NCBI GenBank assembly: GCA_009617715.1
Contig: VTFK01000118.1
Coordinates: 1 to 64,000 of the forward strand
Source: Plectrocnemia conspersa
Taxonomy: Eukaryota > Arthropoda > Insecta > Trichoptera > Polycentropodidae
Length of the DNA: 64,000 nucleotides
Direction: 5' to 3'
The position numbers were made by a program, and so were the translations under genes. Within the stretch, counting starts at the first letter, position 1; every line of letters starts with the position of its first letter. This document shows, one piece after another, positions 1 through 12,650 of this stretch. The notes beneath the pieces are model-generated. The model had not been told where the DNA came from and did no database searches. It worked only from the letters and a program-made list of their open reading frames with translations.

Positions 1-560
1 ATCAAGTCAGATGATGAAGTGGCACGGATTTTCAGTGAAATTTTCCCGGGGCGTAGTACAAAAGTAGTCCCAGATTCTATATATCTGACGAGTCCCAAAA
101 ATATATGTCCGGGGCTAATTTATCTAACGGGCTCATTTATTTAAGCCTCGCGCGCGCATATTTCTCGGTCCTCTAACAAAACGCGCGTTCCTTAACCCGT
201 CAGCGACCGGCTATTTTGTTTTATTTTTTATTTATTTTCGTACAAAGCGACTTTATAGCCACGTCGTCGCCCAGGCAGCTGTTTGGTGGATTTTCGTGGA
301 GATTTTTCAACGCCAAAGCGTAAATTCGACGCAAGGAGACGCGCGATTTATGCTAGCGATTTCGTCGCGCGCCTCTGTCGCGTTAACACGACACTGATGG
401 AAATTTTCTAATAAACGACGGCGATTATGCGCATTTTTGAACGTTATCGCTCGGGCATAAATACACTTATAAATTACGCCAAACTGCGTAAGAAATTATG
501 GCATACGCCGATGCGAGGCGATATAAATACGCGCGAGGATGTGTAAATCTTTGGACCGAT
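1..560. promoter_or_regulatory. GC-rich island at left edge, candidate cis-regulatory region
   Basis: This stretch is clearly richer in G+C and CpG than the following 1.7 kb and has no open frame of useful length. It carries repeated TTTATAG, GATTTATGC and GCATAAAT words, which resemble Caudal/Abd-B-type homeodomain sites. The left border is cut by the window edge. I infer a conserved regulatory element; a non-coding exon is an alternative. Confidence 0.35.
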
Positions 561-2325
561 CATTTAAGCTCTTTTGCCAAAGCGAAAAACTAAATATATA
601 CAAAAATTGTTACTTTTTTTTGAACCAAGATTTTACTAATTTTAATAATGCTACAGTAGTGAAATAATGTGTAAGTAACATGCTTCTGGTTCATTATGTG
701 TAATATTTGTGAACCACTTGCTCAAAATATTTCCATAATATACAATCAATTAATACGGCCGTTTTAAACCTTATTAGTCCAAGTCCATAGTTTCCAGGTA
801 TAGTACAAGTAACACGACATCTAAAATAAAGGCATAAAAATAATTTACGAAGCACTTCATTATACTAATCTTAAAATTAAAAAAAAATATTACTATTACT
901 ATAAAAATATTTCAAAATGCCACTTTAGTCCACTAACATTAGGTATCGGAGACAATGATCAAACAAACTCAAATTTCAATAATGTCTGATATGCCAATGC
1001 CATCAGATCTTTAGCCAAAAAATCCTTATTAGACTCTTATCCTTTATTTTTTATTCATTTTAATAAAAATCATAGAATACCTTAACTTTTTACAGCATAT
1101 TGTAAGAAACATAATAATATTACTTATACAAAAAATAAGAATTAAAGCAAACTTTATGCTTAAAATATTTATATAAATCACTGTTAGCTATTAAACATTA
1201 GAACCAAAACCATTTTTTTTAAATAATACTTAACATGTTTTACAAATAAATGTAATTAAAAAATTATTACTAAGCATAATACTGGCATTTGTAATAAACA
1301 TAATACATATTGTGACTGCGTAAGACGCTTTAGAAATAGTAAAAATACAGTATGTCTGCCTTATTAAATGTAAAAACAAAGAGATGAAATATTTAACTAA
1401 AAATTAGTGAGAGGTAAAGAATCTGTATTATTTCAATCTAGTTATCATAACGGCTAAATACCGTTTTCTGGAAATGATTTACAATATACTTACAATTCAG
1501 ACTTATGCTGAATATTCACAAGCACGGAAAATTAAAACTAGCAATTTTTATTTAGTTATAAAATATGTATAACTGAATTAAAATGCAGATCATTTTCTTT
1601 TATTTATTAAGAAAATTTGTGAATCTCTTAATAATTTTTGAATATTATTACATTTTTTCTAAAAGCTATTTAATCCTTATAATCGAATCTAAAATAATCC
1701 AAATTAATTTTGAAATATTAAAATATGTTTGCTTTGATAAATGTTGAAGCAAGAGATGAAATATCAGATTAACAATTAAAAGGAGGTTAAAACAATTCAA
1801 TATTAAACGTACTATGTATTTCATTTTATTAACGCTTTCTATCAAACATTGTACTTGTGTAGTAATATTTTTGCATTTTTTTTATTTCCAAAAACAAGTT
1901 TGTATTACGTTAAAAATTAAAATTTCGTGGTTATATATCTAGTAACAGTTCGCAATTTAGACCTTAAAATTAAATTATTGTAGATCATTTAATGATGTAT
2001 ATTATATGATTACTATCTAGACTCTTTTGTATGCTGGGATATGCTTTTTAAGTATTTCTTGCGATTTAAATAAGCATCTGATTTAATTTGTAATGCACCA
2101 ATTATTTCCTAATATAGTTTGTGGGCAACACTAGCATTCGTAATAGCGATAGAAATCTTTAAACTTTACACATAGCTATAGTTTATTTTCTTCAGAGATA
2201 CTGACATTTTAAAAATTAAGTTAAATTTATGGTAAATTGAGTATAATGTATGTAGCAACATTATTACGTTCCTACTTTAATACATATATTATGAAAGTAT
2301 TATACACATTTAAATATTTAATATA
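561..2325. other. AT-rich spacer, no feature seen
   Basis: Very AT-rich sequence with no open frame above about 60 codons, no inverted repeat and no recognisable transposon motif. Confidence 0.6.
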
Positions 2326-2347
2326 CAGGCAGTTCTCGAGTTACGAC
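2326..2347 (+). repeat. Left terminal inverted repeat of Tigger
   Basis: 22 bp, differing from the right end at one position (CAGG against CAGT at the tip). The TA at 2324-2325 is the target-site copy. Confidence 0.9.
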
Positions 2348-2425
2348 CACCTCGACTTACGACCATTCGGAGTTACGACGAAAAAAAAAGTTGTAAAATT
2401 TTTTTTTTTTATGTCATACACATAA

Positions 2426-3335
2426 TTTCAAGACTGGTTTGATAACTGTTTCATTCCAGAAGTAAAGAAGAACTGTGATGAAAACGACATAGCCTTTAAA
2501 ATTTTATTGATTCTTGACAATGCTCCAGGGGAAACACATCCAAATATAAAAGTGGTTTATTTACCTCCAAGCACCACCAGCATTCTACAGCCGATGGATC
2601 AAGGGGGTATTGCTAACTTCAAAGCCCATTATTTAAGAATCACTATTGTCCAAGCAATTGCAGGAACAGACAAACATCAGACATTGAGAGAATTTTGGAA
2701 AAATTACAACATCTTTCATGCAATAAACAATATCTCAAAAGGATGGTCCAAAGTAACGACGAATTGTATGAACGGCATATGGAACAAACTCTTAAAAAGA
2801 TATAATGACAATATGTATTTTAATAAAGAAGGGGAAATAGATGAGATAGCAAATATTATTGTAAAATGTGCTCAACAACTTAATCTGGAAGTTGATAATG
2901 AAGATGTAATTCATCTTTTGGAAAATGATGTTGAGGAACTCACAAACCAAAATTTGATTGAGATTGAGGAACAACGAGTTGCAGAAAAAAATGTAATGGA
3001 GCTAAAAGAATTAGATGAACTCGAAGAACCACCAAAAAAAAATGTGTTAAAAGACATGGCTGCAGCTTTTAGCCAAATCAATGATGCTATTAAAAAAAAT
3101 TGAAAATATGGACAAAGACATCGATAAATCTTCGAGGGTACACTGCCTTATTCAGCAAGCACTTGCGTGTTATTATAAAATTTATAGAGAAAAGAAACAA
3201 CAAACTGTACAAACAAACCTGGACGTTTTTTAAAGAAAAACAAGCACTATCACTGCACTCGCTGAAAAATCTCAAGAATTAACAATGGATATCAGTAGCA
3301 CAGATGATAAAAATACTCTAGATCAATTCTTATAA
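2426..3335 (+). pseudogene. Tigger/jerky-like DDE transposase, C-terminal remnant
   Basis: The reading frame is open from 2426, just after an in-frame TAA at 2423, to a stop at 3101-3103. It then resumes in another frame after a run of eight A at about 3090 and ends near 3335 with the residues DQFL. The second catalytic aspartate lies in LLILDNAPG and the third in LQPMDQG, preceded by YLPPSTTSI, a layout characteristic of pogo/Tigger transposases. A lysine/glutamate-rich tail follows. The N-terminal helix-turn-helix and CENP-B-like domains and the first aspartate are absent, so only roughly the last half of a 500-600 residue protein remains. A further frame break lies near 3229-3235 in a T run. 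The deletion joint is at about 2400-2425 in poly-A/poly-T sequence. Confidence 0.88.
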
Positions 3336-3505
3336 ATAAATTATTTATGTAGATATTTGCTAAAAAGTATTTAGTTAACAACTTGAAGTCAGCAATAAAA
3401 GTGGTTTTTGTATTTCGCATGTATGCATTGTTTTTAGTTATTTTTTGTATGATTTTCGACTTACGACCTTTTCGAGTTACGACCAAGGTGGTGGAACGGA
3501 ACCCC

Positions 3506-3527
3506 GTCGTAACTCGAGAACTGACTG
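3506..3527 (-). repeat. Right terminal inverted repeat of Tigger
   Basis: 22 bp, inverted relative to 2326-2347; the TA copy follows at 3528-3529. Confidence 0.9.
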
Positions 3528-3529
3528 TA

Positions 3530-4844
3530 CAGAGCCATAAATATATATTACAAATTCAATTTAAATTTGCATTAGATTTAATGAGAGCTTGTATTTCCTT
3601 TAAAAGTTTATTTATGTCTGAAATGTAATTTGTAGTTTTTAGTTTCAGTCACGAATCTAAATTCTCATATGGTATTTAGCATCTTAAAATAATTTTTATT
3701 TGTAAATATTCACATAAATATATGAATAAAAATACTTAGAATATTTGTATAAATGTGTATTAAGTTTGAAAGAATATTATATTGTATATTTAAAATAATG
3801 CAGATATTTTAAAGTGTACTTGTGCTGTTCAAATCAAATCAGTGAAACAAATTTGCTTGTTTAATTAATCAATGTATTTTAAAAGTGCCTGTGGTAATAT
3901 TGAGGGGAGAAAAATTTCCGTCAATGAGAGGATTTTTATTTATAATTTTAAGATTCCTAAAATCTTTGAAAGAAAATTTTCCGTAATTAAAATAGCTGCC
4001 AAAAAATAATCAATGATTTAAAGGGCGTTACTTTTTTTTAGAGATATTTAGATAATTCTTCAAATGGATCAAGGATTCCTTCTTTAAATGTTTAGTGAAA
4101 AGGAAACAATTTATTTTATGTTAGCTTTTGTATAAATTTATGATAATCGATAAAAATTATAATTATATAATATTACTAAAATTCCTAAGAAACAGAAAAG
4201 ATGTAAATTTTAAAACACTATAATACATATGCGATTCAAAAAAAAAGATATTAGTCACCGACTTATCGTGATTTACCAAACATAATTGACTTAGTCATAC
4301 ATAATTAATAGTCGTTAATTGTAATTATAGTGAAATAATATACGACACAACAACTGTAAATCTATTAGTAATTTTATATATTATTCGTAAGCATATATAT
4401 ATGGCAAAACAGTAAGCTAATATAATCGATCAATATATGGATATTAAAATTTGTATTCAGTGCTATTTTAGTAGTGACTCATATCCGCATACATACATTT
4501 AAAAATGAAAGCATGAATTGAACTAAGGTCAACGTGACGCATTAGGGTAACCTGTTAAGTCATGACCAGATTTAAATAAACACAAATAATTTAAGTTACC
4601 TTACGTTACGTAAAATGCATTATGACTTGGCTATGGAAAAAAAGTTTTAAAAATGTATTCATGCGCCTTTGATAAACTTGACAGTCAAAATTTGTCCTTT
4701 CAAAACCTAACTCGCATAATTTTCTTTTTATTACGTAGTGGGTTAAACATTTCACAAGATACGCTCCAGCATTATCACAAAAATACATGTTTCACGTCCA
4801 ACTTGACTGAAATAATAAAAGTTTTTATTTTCATTTTTTAATAC
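3530..4844. other. AT-rich spacer
   Basis: No coding frame or transposon signature seen. The part around 4490-4640 is slightly more complex but shows no motif I can name. Confidence 0.5.
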
Positions 4845-5215
4845 CCCATCGCGGAAAAGTTGAAACGAGCATTTGTTCAGAGGACTGAAGAAGATTTTCA
4901 GATAATCTGCGACTAATCAGCTCCCGGCCATCTTGGCACGAAGGTGAACCGAGCGCAAACTTAACTCGCATTAAGCGCAACATAAATCACCGCGACGTTT
5001 CGGACAATGTGTCGCGGTTTGCGCATCCTCGGTCTCTGGTCCATAATTTATGACGAAAGTGACAAATGACCGGGATGTCATCTCGGGAGCTGCCGCTGCT
5101 GCTTCCACCTAGACTAGATAATGGGATTTTAAAGTTTGTCCCCCGACAGTCAGTGCATCCGCTGTGGAGCTCGCGGTTAAAACGGTTGTAACAGGACACA
5201 CATCATATCTGAGTG
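4845..5215. promoter_or_regulatory. GC-rich island, candidate regulatory element
   Basis: An abrupt rise in G+C with CpG words such as CCGCGACGTTTCGG. It contains a minus-strand TGATTTAT at 4982-4989, the Exd-Hox class favoured by Antp- to Abd-B-group proteins. The short open frames here have no recognisable domain. Inferred enhancer-type element. Confidence 0.35.
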
Positions 5216-6349
5216 TCATCAGTCGTTTAAGGTGACAAGCGTATTCATTGCAGTGTCTTTATTCAGATATATTATGTTCGTGAACATACTGTTTTGATAA
5301 TTTAATCTCAAAAAATACGTACATATCTTGAGCTACAAGCAGTTTAAAAACTGTTATTAAATCACTAAAACCATACCGAAAATAATGCCAATTAAGCTAC
5401 ATACAATTGAGAAAGAATTAACAATATAATACATATATGTATATTAAAATAAATCGGTAATAAACATGGACAAAAAAAAGTAAAAATATTTTTAAACTCC
5501 TGAGTTGCACTCACAAAGAAAATGCCGAGATACAATTGCTCATTTGTGATAATTTGTAATATTTATTTAACACACTGTATAGAACCTAGATAATGTATGT
5601 GTTTATTTTAATAAATACTAAATTTGTAATTAAAAATAAGCTTTACAATATATACATATAAGTAGTATATAAAATGTTCTTAGAGGTTTGCGAGATTTTA
5701 TGATTTAAATTTTGCGATTTATTGCGATGAGATACTTCTGTTATGATCACGATTTTTTTTATTGAGTTACTGAAAATTCGTGACCGTGGCAGCAGCATCA
5801 CTGCCGAAACATATGATTGCAAGTTTTAGTTTACAGTCAATTCCGGAATTTAAATAATGATAATGTATATATATAAACACGACTTTTTCATTGCTGTAGT
5901 AATGCGTAACGCAGTCTATGAAAATCTTATTAAACTCTTGAAGCTAAAATGAGACTGTTTGGCTAAACCAGAATTGCCAATCAAAATGGATTTGACCGTC
6001 ACATCCCATGACTTTTTTTATTTGCCATTTTTTTAAATGCTATATTTTTTTAATTAAAAAAAATATTTTATTTTGAATTAAATAAAATAAAAATATACTT
6101 TCAATTTTATCTATTTTTTGTTTAAAAAATGTGAAGCGTGAACGGTTTTACTATTCCATATTACGTGATAAAGTTTCATTCATTCTACATAGAATTCTTT
6201 TTCTTTAATGTAAAAATGTAAAAATAACATAATATGTAACATATATTATATATAAGGTAATCTTTTGTAAAATGATTATTAGTCAAAATCAAGCATAATT
6301 TTTTTATAACCATATTGATTATATTATATAATAATAAAAAAATATTACC
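5216..6349. other. AT-rich spacer
   Basis: Homopolymer- and TATA-rich DNA with no supported feature. Confidence 0.5.
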
Positions 6350-6815
6350 AATGTCAAAAATTTTAAACAGGTTTCAAAATATAGTATCGTATAAAACTAG
6401 ATTAAAGATTTATTATGCACATATTCATAGTCATCTAATTTATACATATGTCGTTTTGGGATTTACAAGTATATTTAAATTAAAACCACTTCAGGTTATT
6501 CAAAATAGTGCTATAAAAAATTTGTTAAATTTTCCTTTCGATGCTCACACGAAAGACATATGTAAAATAAAATTTGCCTATAGCTATTCTACCAAAATAT
6601 GAACTAATAAAAATCGATTATAAATACTAAATTAAAATTTAGAAAACAGCTACATAATTATGAAATTAGATATACCGATGATTTACACATCCCACATTTT
6701 CTGTGAAATTTGGCACTGATTCTCTAAAATATATTGCGTTTAAAACCTTCAATGATCCACAAAAATCAACTAGGAATAATTGCATTGCAAAGAAATAAAA
6801 ACATATCATTTTGAT
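6350..6815 (+). pseudogene. Non-LTR retrotransposon reverse transcriptase, C-terminal fragment
   Basis: The frame beginning near 6350 reads SKILNRFQNIVSYKTRLKIY, then YAHIHSHLIY and LKPLQVIQNSAIKNL, followed by HTKDICK. This is the thumb/C-terminal region of reverse transcriptases of Jockey/CR1/Daphne-like LINEs. After 6602 the match continues in shifted frames (YTDDLHIPHF at about 6670-6705, then DSLKYIAFKTFND at about 6719-6757), so several frameshifts have accumulated. The catalytic palm with YADD is missing upstream. A 5'-truncated, decayed copy. Confidence 0.8.
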
Positions 6816-7140
6816 AAATTCACGCACTTTAATCAAATAAATTTGTGTTAATATCGCAATATTTATAATTATTATTTTTGTTTTCCTTTAACATTTTTCT
6901 TATTTTTCATATTGGTTCTTTTAAAATTTAATAATAAATATTTTAAGTGTACTTATTATATTTTTTTAATGTATACATATTCAATTAATAATTTTCATGT
7001 ATTAAATTGTAGTTTATTACTCATGCGTAATTAAGTAAAAAAACGAAGCTTTCTGAAAATATTCTAATTTTACAAACTTATGAAGTCTACAACAGTTTAA
7101 AACACATACCTTTATTCCTAAAAAAACTATTGAGTAATAC
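6816..7140. other. AT-rich spacer
   Basis: No feature seen; it may include the lost 3' tail of the preceding LINE. Confidence 0.4.
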
Positions 7141-7144
7141 AGCA

Positions 7145-7191
7145 AACTATAGATGTCACCGCTATAGCGACATTCGAGTGCAAAGGGTTAA
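7145..7191 (-). repeat. Solo piggyBac-like end with TTAA
   Basis: Read on the minus strand this is TTAA followed by CCCTTTGCACTCGAATG and a small palindrome around CGCTATAGCG. A TTAA target directly followed by CCC(T/A) is the hallmark of piggyBac-type termini. No matching opposite end was found upstream, so it is a remnant or chance resemblance. Confidence 0.3.
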
Positions 7192-7324
7192 ATTATCCAC
7201 TGTGTCGAATCGGCGTAAGCTCCTCTGGATTGGAGTTCAGGATGAAATTTTGTGTTTTTCAAGCCGAACGAAAAGTGAAAATATTTTTTAATGATTGTAT
7301 TACGTCTAAGGAGTATGTGTTGAG

Positions 7325-8190
7325 ATTATTTATTTATTTATTGAAATTATTACCATCGTGACCTGACAGGCAAACCCAATGCGTCACGATAGTCAAAACT
7401 ACTAATACATCATAATACATACAAATATAAACAAGACAAAACAACAGACACAAATCACCTCAACAGGTGTGCATTGTCCCATACGAACTGAACCAAAACT
7501 CCATATGTGCAAGAGAAAATGTCAATATTACTATGGACAGAATTGAGCGGATAAATAGCCTTGGCCAGAGAAGAGTTGGCAAGTGCTCCAGTTCTACACT
7601 TAACAGGCAAGAATAGTGGACGCGACCGAGAACTATAACCACCTTCAGGAGCCCACATTTAAACAGCAATTTCTAAACGAGTCGACAAAGAAACGTATCC
7701 CAGGGCTCCCAAAATAAAAGCACTGGGAAACAAGAACGGATAATACCCGTATTCCTTCAAGTATAAATATCGAAGAAATTTACGTTGTACTTTTTCCAGC
7801 TTCAATTCATTACATTGACTCATTACGCCTGGGATCCAAATGATGGAGCTAGTTTCTAGTATGCTGCGGACTAGAGTATCATAAAGAGTGCGCAATACTA
7901 AAGTATTCCTGAAGTAACGCGCATTTCTCAAGATAAAACCGAGCATTTTAAGGATTTGCTATGAGTCTCTGCAATGTGCTGGCTAAATTTCCAACGTTCT
8001 TCGAAAGTCACTCCTAAATCCTTAGTTGAAGAAAACCTTTCCAGAAAATATCCGCCTAGATGGTATAAATATTTTGCCGGCGTTAATGACCTTGAAAATG
8101 AAATTGTGTGACATTTCTTTACACTGAAAGGCAATTGGTTATAGCAAGCCCATTTCCATATAGAGTTGAGATAACACATGATTCCTGGTT
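7325..8190 (-). mobile_element. 5'-truncated Jockey-like LINE
   Basis: On the minus strand this holds the end of a reverse transcriptase gene, a short 3' UTR and a terminal (AAAT)n-type tail at about 7325-7345. It breaks off at about 8190 inside the coding region, so the endonuclease and most of the palm domain are absent. The 5' truncation is normal for target-primed integration. No target duplication could be read. Confidence 0.78.
7455..8179 (-). pseudogene. Jockey-type reverse transcriptase, C-terminal remnant
   Basis: Two overlapping frames together give the expected order. The first reads WKWACYNQLPFSVKKCH, the NxxKC-type motif downstream of the YADD box, then STKDLGVTFEERWKFSQHI. The second reads LGFILRNARYF, LVRSILETSSIIWIPG and LEKVQRKFLRYLYLKEYGY. 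A third frame carries the tail with LFLPVKCRTGAL and NIDIFSCTYGVLVQF. At least two frameshifts and the 5' truncation make it non-functional. The family placement follows from the LGVxF...RSxLExxSxIWxP...VQRxFLR signature. Confidence 0.82.
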
Positions 8191-9129
8191 TTTCTACCGG
8201 GACTTAAAAAAAATAACGCAAGACAAATTTCGTAGCTTGATAACTAGAAATGTGTGCAGCGCTACAATCAAAAATTAAATAATCTAGAAATAAGCAGCTG
8301 ATTATCCAAATACATTTTTTATAAAAGCTAGATTTGGAAAATTGGAAAACTTATTAAAACAAGGTTATATTTAATTAAAATAGTTCATAAAGATTAAAAT
8401 TTTGATGAAGATTTTAATATTATGATGTTGACAACCGAAGAAGAATTAAACAAATTACAAATTACAAAAAATTTTCTCCAATAAAATAAAATAAATGTAA
8501 TCGATGCAATAAATTTAAAATTATGTATATATCTTTGCTCACAATTAAGCCAACACCAACGGAAAGCAAGCGAGTATTTTTAGTAGCAGGAATATTTACT
8601 ACGAAATTATGAATTGTTCCCGTGTCTTTCTAAAAACTTATTTTTCTTAGAAAAAATGTATCGCAATTCAAAGGTATCGCAATTTTAAATTATAATTTTA
8701 CAATTTAAGTTTTGTATATATAATTTAAATTTAGCAATAAGACATGTTTTTTTTTTTTTTTTAAAAACAAATTTTTATGTATGCTTTTTTATACATATAT
8801 ACACGCTTTGTTACAGAAACAAAAATATGTTTTGTATGTAGGTCATTTTTTTAATGAAGGTAAGAATTGTTTTGAAACTATATTTTTCTCTGGGTCTTTT
8901 ATTGAAAATAAGTAAAAATGGAACAAATAAACTAATATTAGATTATTCAAATAAAAATTTAATAGAATCATATTATATTATACAAATGTTATAAAAAATA
9001 TTAAACTTAAAACAACATAAAGCTGAAGTCAGTGTGTAATTTAAAATTTGGGGCAAAAATCTCGTTTACAATGAGTTTTTATTCTAAAAGTAAAAATACA
9101 AATAGAAAGTTTTGAACACAGTGCTGAGA
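8191..9129. other. AT-rich spacer with T16 tract
   Basis: No genes seen. A run of 16 T at 8747-8762 is the only notable feature. Confidence 0.5.
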
Positions 9130-9500
9130 TTCCAACTGGTTTATTTGTAGCGTGTCAACTTTATAGGTCGGAGGCCGCAGTTTAATCTGCAACGTGATGA
9201 ATGCAAACGTCAAAATTTATCGGCTCTCTTTGCGTATCAAATAGTAGATTTTAATGTTTGCGTCTTGAGGCAAATTAATCATTGGTGGCCGCCTTTTGTG
9301 ACAGCACAATGTCGCCTTAAATGAAGTTTTGTCAAACGCCGTGATAAATTTGTCACGTAAGTGCCGCGCGACAAACATTTTTCAACGTCCGCGTACCTCT
9401 TTTGTCGTGCGGAAAACGACACTTAGACAAGACACGCTGACGTACTGTCATGACGGCGAGAAAATCCATTTCGCGAAAAGTCGTCAAAACGTCGACCAGG
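9130..9500. promoter_or_regulatory. GC-rich island with shared 14-mer and Exd-Hox-like site
   Basis: A compact island of higher G+C holding GGCCGCCTTTTGTG at 9287-9300, which recurs exactly at 17177-17190 in another island. A minus-strand TGATTAAT lies 6 bp upstream at 9274-9281. CCTTTTGT contains a Sox/TCF-like core. The 61-codon frame at 9329 has no domain and is probably incidental. Confidence 0.42.
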
Positions 9501-10021
9501 ACTTGTGTACATAGTATTTCAATTAGCTTTTTTTAACAAAGAAATAATAATATAAATATTTAAATCAGTGGCCTTCCACATCAATATCTTTGAGAGCTAC
9601 ATTTAAATTTAATATTATTTCACATTTTAGACAAGGGTAAAGCCAGGATTTCAAGATCGAGAGGGCTAACTTTTTTAAAAGTTGAAAATCCATCCCAGAC
9701 AAAACAACGCAAAAAATATTTTTCTCCTCAAGCCGCAGTGTTTTGTGTTTTACATATTGTCTTATACTGCCAATAGTTATTTAAAAGTAAAACTTGCCAT
9801 TTTGTTTTATTAACTTTCTGCCACACAAAAATATTTCTGTGTTTAAAGGCATTCTATTTGACGTTATATAGTTCTAGATTTAGTGAATAGTTATAAATAG
9901 TTTTAAGCTTATTATTAAAATAATTCAATCATGTATTTTACTAGTTTTTGTATTTTTTAAAATTTTATTTTAATACACGTTTATTTGAAAAATTTAAAAA
10001 ATAAATATACCAGGGTGTCCG
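9501..10021. other. AT-rich spacer
   Basis: No supported feature. It includes about 100 bp of mixed composition near 9635-9750 with no recognisable coding potential. Confidence 0.4.
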
Positions 10022-10340
10022 GAAAAAATCACCGACTGCAATTCACTAACGGAAAGTTCACCGACCGGTAAATTTGTCGAATGGAAAATTCACCGACCTA
10101 CAATTCGTCGATCGGAAAGTTTACTGATTTTACAATTGATCGTCGATGATTTCTTTATTAAAAATCATGAAATGTCAGTTAATGTATTAAATTTTTTTTG
10201 TCATTTATCCGTCAAATGCATATGATTTTTATTATTATTTATGTAATTTAGAAATGAAATTTAAAATGAAGCGATAAAATATGGGTATAGGACGTTTCAT
10301 CACCGGCCGATTAATTATTATTATCATCGCTCTAATTATG
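10022..10340 (+). repeat. Left arm of foldback-like element
   Basis: Contains four degenerate copies of a unit of about 30 bp (about 10030-10145), each beginning near CACCGAC or TACTGA. They are followed by a unique part with GCGATAAAATA and GACGTTTCATCACCGGCCG. Confidence 0.68.
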
Positions 10341-11194
10341 TATCTAAATATATTATTAAGTATAAACAAATTAATTTAAAATAAAATACATATATTTATG
10401 AAATAATTTAATCCTACAAATTGAGATTAAAGAAGATATTTTATATTAATAAGTAAATTGTTATTAAGGTAAAAAATCACATTTTCGAAGTAACTATGAA
10501 ATTTCTAAATAATCTAAGAAAGTAACATTATTTTTTTATAATCTTCACAATTTTTAATTTTAATAGCTAATAATAATATTTTTTATTTGAACGCGTATTA
10601 CAGATTATATTTCACTATTTAAAAATATCCATAAATAAAAGTTCGAAATGTAATGGGATAATCCTTATCATAATGTATGAATAATTTACATTTATATATA
10701 TATTTTTGTCAAAAATATTTAATAAAGGAATTACCTTCATTGAACTATGAAATTTGCTCAAAAAAAGATAAGTTTAAAAGACCATACAATTTGGCTTAAC
10801 TTTTAAAATAAAATGAAATTTTTTAAAACTTTCAAGTAAAATAATAATTTTAATCTAGTAGTGATTTTATATTATGTGCTTTTATTTGTATAAGGTATTT
10901 TTTTCGTATATTAATTATACACACATATTTTACTTTGTAATTTATCATCAATATTTTATTACTACATTCACGTAATCACAAATTTGATGAATGTCTGTTC
11001 TATAGCAATAGAAAAAAATCACAATATGATTCCACATTATTGCTTATTTAAATATTATGTACAATTGTTTTACATTGCATTAAAACTTAGATTTTGTTAA
11101 ACAATACGATAAATGAAATTTGCTCATACATGAAAAAATAAAACAAGAATAGCTTACAGAAATATGATTTAAAAAATGATGTTGAAAAATTAAG

Positions 11195-11505
11195 GCGATG
11201 TTAAAAATAATTAATCGGTCGGCGTTAAGCTAGCGGCGATGAAACGTCGCCGTTTATTTTATCGCTCTATTTTAAATTTTATTAAAATTAGATACATAGT
11301 TACAGAAATATTAAAAATAAAATTAGATGTATTTGACGGATAAGATGAAAAATAAATAAATTAAATACATTAAATGACTTTTCATGGTTTTAATAAATAA
11401 ATCATTCGTCGAACTTTCCGTTCGACGAATTGCGGATTCGGTAAATTTCCCATTCGACGAATTTACCAGTCGGTAAACTTACCGGTCAGTGTAATGTTGT
11501 TGGCG
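11195..11505 (-). repeat. Right arm of foldback-like element
   Basis: Inverted counterpart of 10022-10340, with the same sub-repeat words near the outer side (11410-11495) and CGGCGATGAAACGTCG at 11233-11248 on the inner side. Confidence 0.68.
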
Positions 11506-12179
11506 AACTATCCATCATCGATGAGTTTTCTTAGAACCATAAATTAGTACAAGGACAGTGACTTGAAAACTAACATACAAGATTCACTGTGCAAACAATA
11601 TTTTTATGTTCACAATTTTATTTATGTATATTAATATTCAATGCATTTAATTGTAGCGGTAAATGAACCAATGAACGTCCCTTTTCGTCCCCATACAATG
11701 GCGTTAGAAATAATAGCAAAAAATAGCAGATGGTTTTATAGAAAAAGCGCCAAATGGATCAAATTTAATTCTTCAGAATGAATGCAAGCGTAATTTAATA
11801 CATAATACAAGCATTTCTCATATTTAGTAAATTTTACAGAATTAACATTTAACCAATAAAAAAAAGATAGATTACGTCCGGAACAGAGCATTTTTGACCG
11901 TGTTATCTACTACCAAACAGTTTATTTAACATTAGTGGTAGTTCGATTCGTTAGATGTGCATTTCTGTGTATACACGTCGACGCAAATCCATGGATTCAT
12001 ACCCCAGCATACCTTACAGGAATTTCGTGGGAATGAATTAATATAATTTGTATTTTTTCGTATATAGTATTTGAGAAATCTCAATTGAACTTGATCTAAC
12101 ATGATATGTTTTAATACTAACACTTTATATGCAGCGCGCTGTTTTGGAAAAAAGTAACACACTGTCTCGTCAGTGTCAT
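11506..12179. other. Spacer with unassigned short frame
   Basis: Mostly AT-rich. A minus-strand frame of 88 codons (11932-12198) has ordinary composition, but I cannot match it to a family and see no splice or promoter context; it is probably incidental. Confidence 0.4.
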
Positions 12180-12650
12180 TGCATTCGTTAGGAGACAAGA
12201 ATTATTGCATCCACGAACCGTCTTGTTATTTTCATCATGCTCAAGTTCACCGTCGATAAATCAGAGCCTCCGATCCATACGAATGCAGCTCGCGGATTAA
12301 TCCATAAATTCCGCAAGGGGGGGTCACTTTCGCACCAAGTGTCACCGTGGACATCGTAAGTTGACTCGTCGATGATTCCCACGAATGCAAGGAGCGTGCA
12401 TAAATCATCGTTTCGTTCGCCGGGATTGAAAGCGGCCATCGCTAATAGCCGCGGCCATTGTTGTCTGCTGTGGGACACACAATGGCACAGGCAAGAAACA
12501 ATAACGCATAACTATCGATGATTTATGGCAATCTTTCGCGAACGAGAATGCGACGAGAAAGGGGTCAGCCGTGTGTTTGTAAACAGCGAAACCGTGCGCG
12601 GATGCAGATAGATGCAGATTGCTATCGCTGTGGAGGAATTGTATGTCATC
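12180..12650. promoter_or_regulatory. GC-rich island with two Exd-Hox-like sites
   Basis: One of the strongest islands. It contains TGATTTATGG at 12519-12528 (plus strand), TGATTTAT on the minus strand at 12400-12407, CCATAAAT at 12302-12309 and CpG-rich words throughout. The 96-codon minus-strand frame at 12188-12478 shows no domain and is best explained by low stop-codon density in GC-rich DNA. Inferred enhancer-type element. Confidence 0.42.

Larger units (their letters stand above)
2326..3527 (+). mobile_element. Internally deleted Tigger (pogo-group Tc1/mariner) element
   Basis: The element is 1,202 bp and is bounded by inverted ends that share CAGTTCTCGAGTTACGAC, flanked on both sides by the dinucleotide TA, the expected target duplication. 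Copies of the sub-terminal word CGACTTACGACC lie inside both ends. The 3' part encodes the C-terminal half of a Tigger-type transposase, but the region that should encode the DNA-binding domains and first catalytic aspartate is gone. A full element would be roughly twice as long. This copy cannot move by itself. Confidence 0.92.
10022..11505. mobile_element. Foldback-like non-autonomous element with about 300-bp inverted arms
   Basis: The left arm (about 10022-10340) and the reverse complement of the right arm (about 11195-11505) match in the same order. Tandem sub-repeats of about 30 bp built on CACCGAC and AATTCGTCGA..GGAAAGTT come first, then TTATCCGTCAAAT, then GAAACGTCCTA/GAAACGTC next to CGGCCGATTAATTATT, then TATGTATCTAA. 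The centre (about 10340-11195) is AT-rich and non-coding. Long arms with internal tandem sub-repeats are typical of Foldback-type DNA elements. The exact outer tips and target duplication could not be fixed by eye, and I do not recognise the family. Confidence 0.7.

Noticed and set aside
12188..12478. 96-codon minus-strand frame in a GC-rich island
   Set aside because: No domain, no splice sites, and the island has stop-poor frames by composition; the regulatory motifs explain it better.
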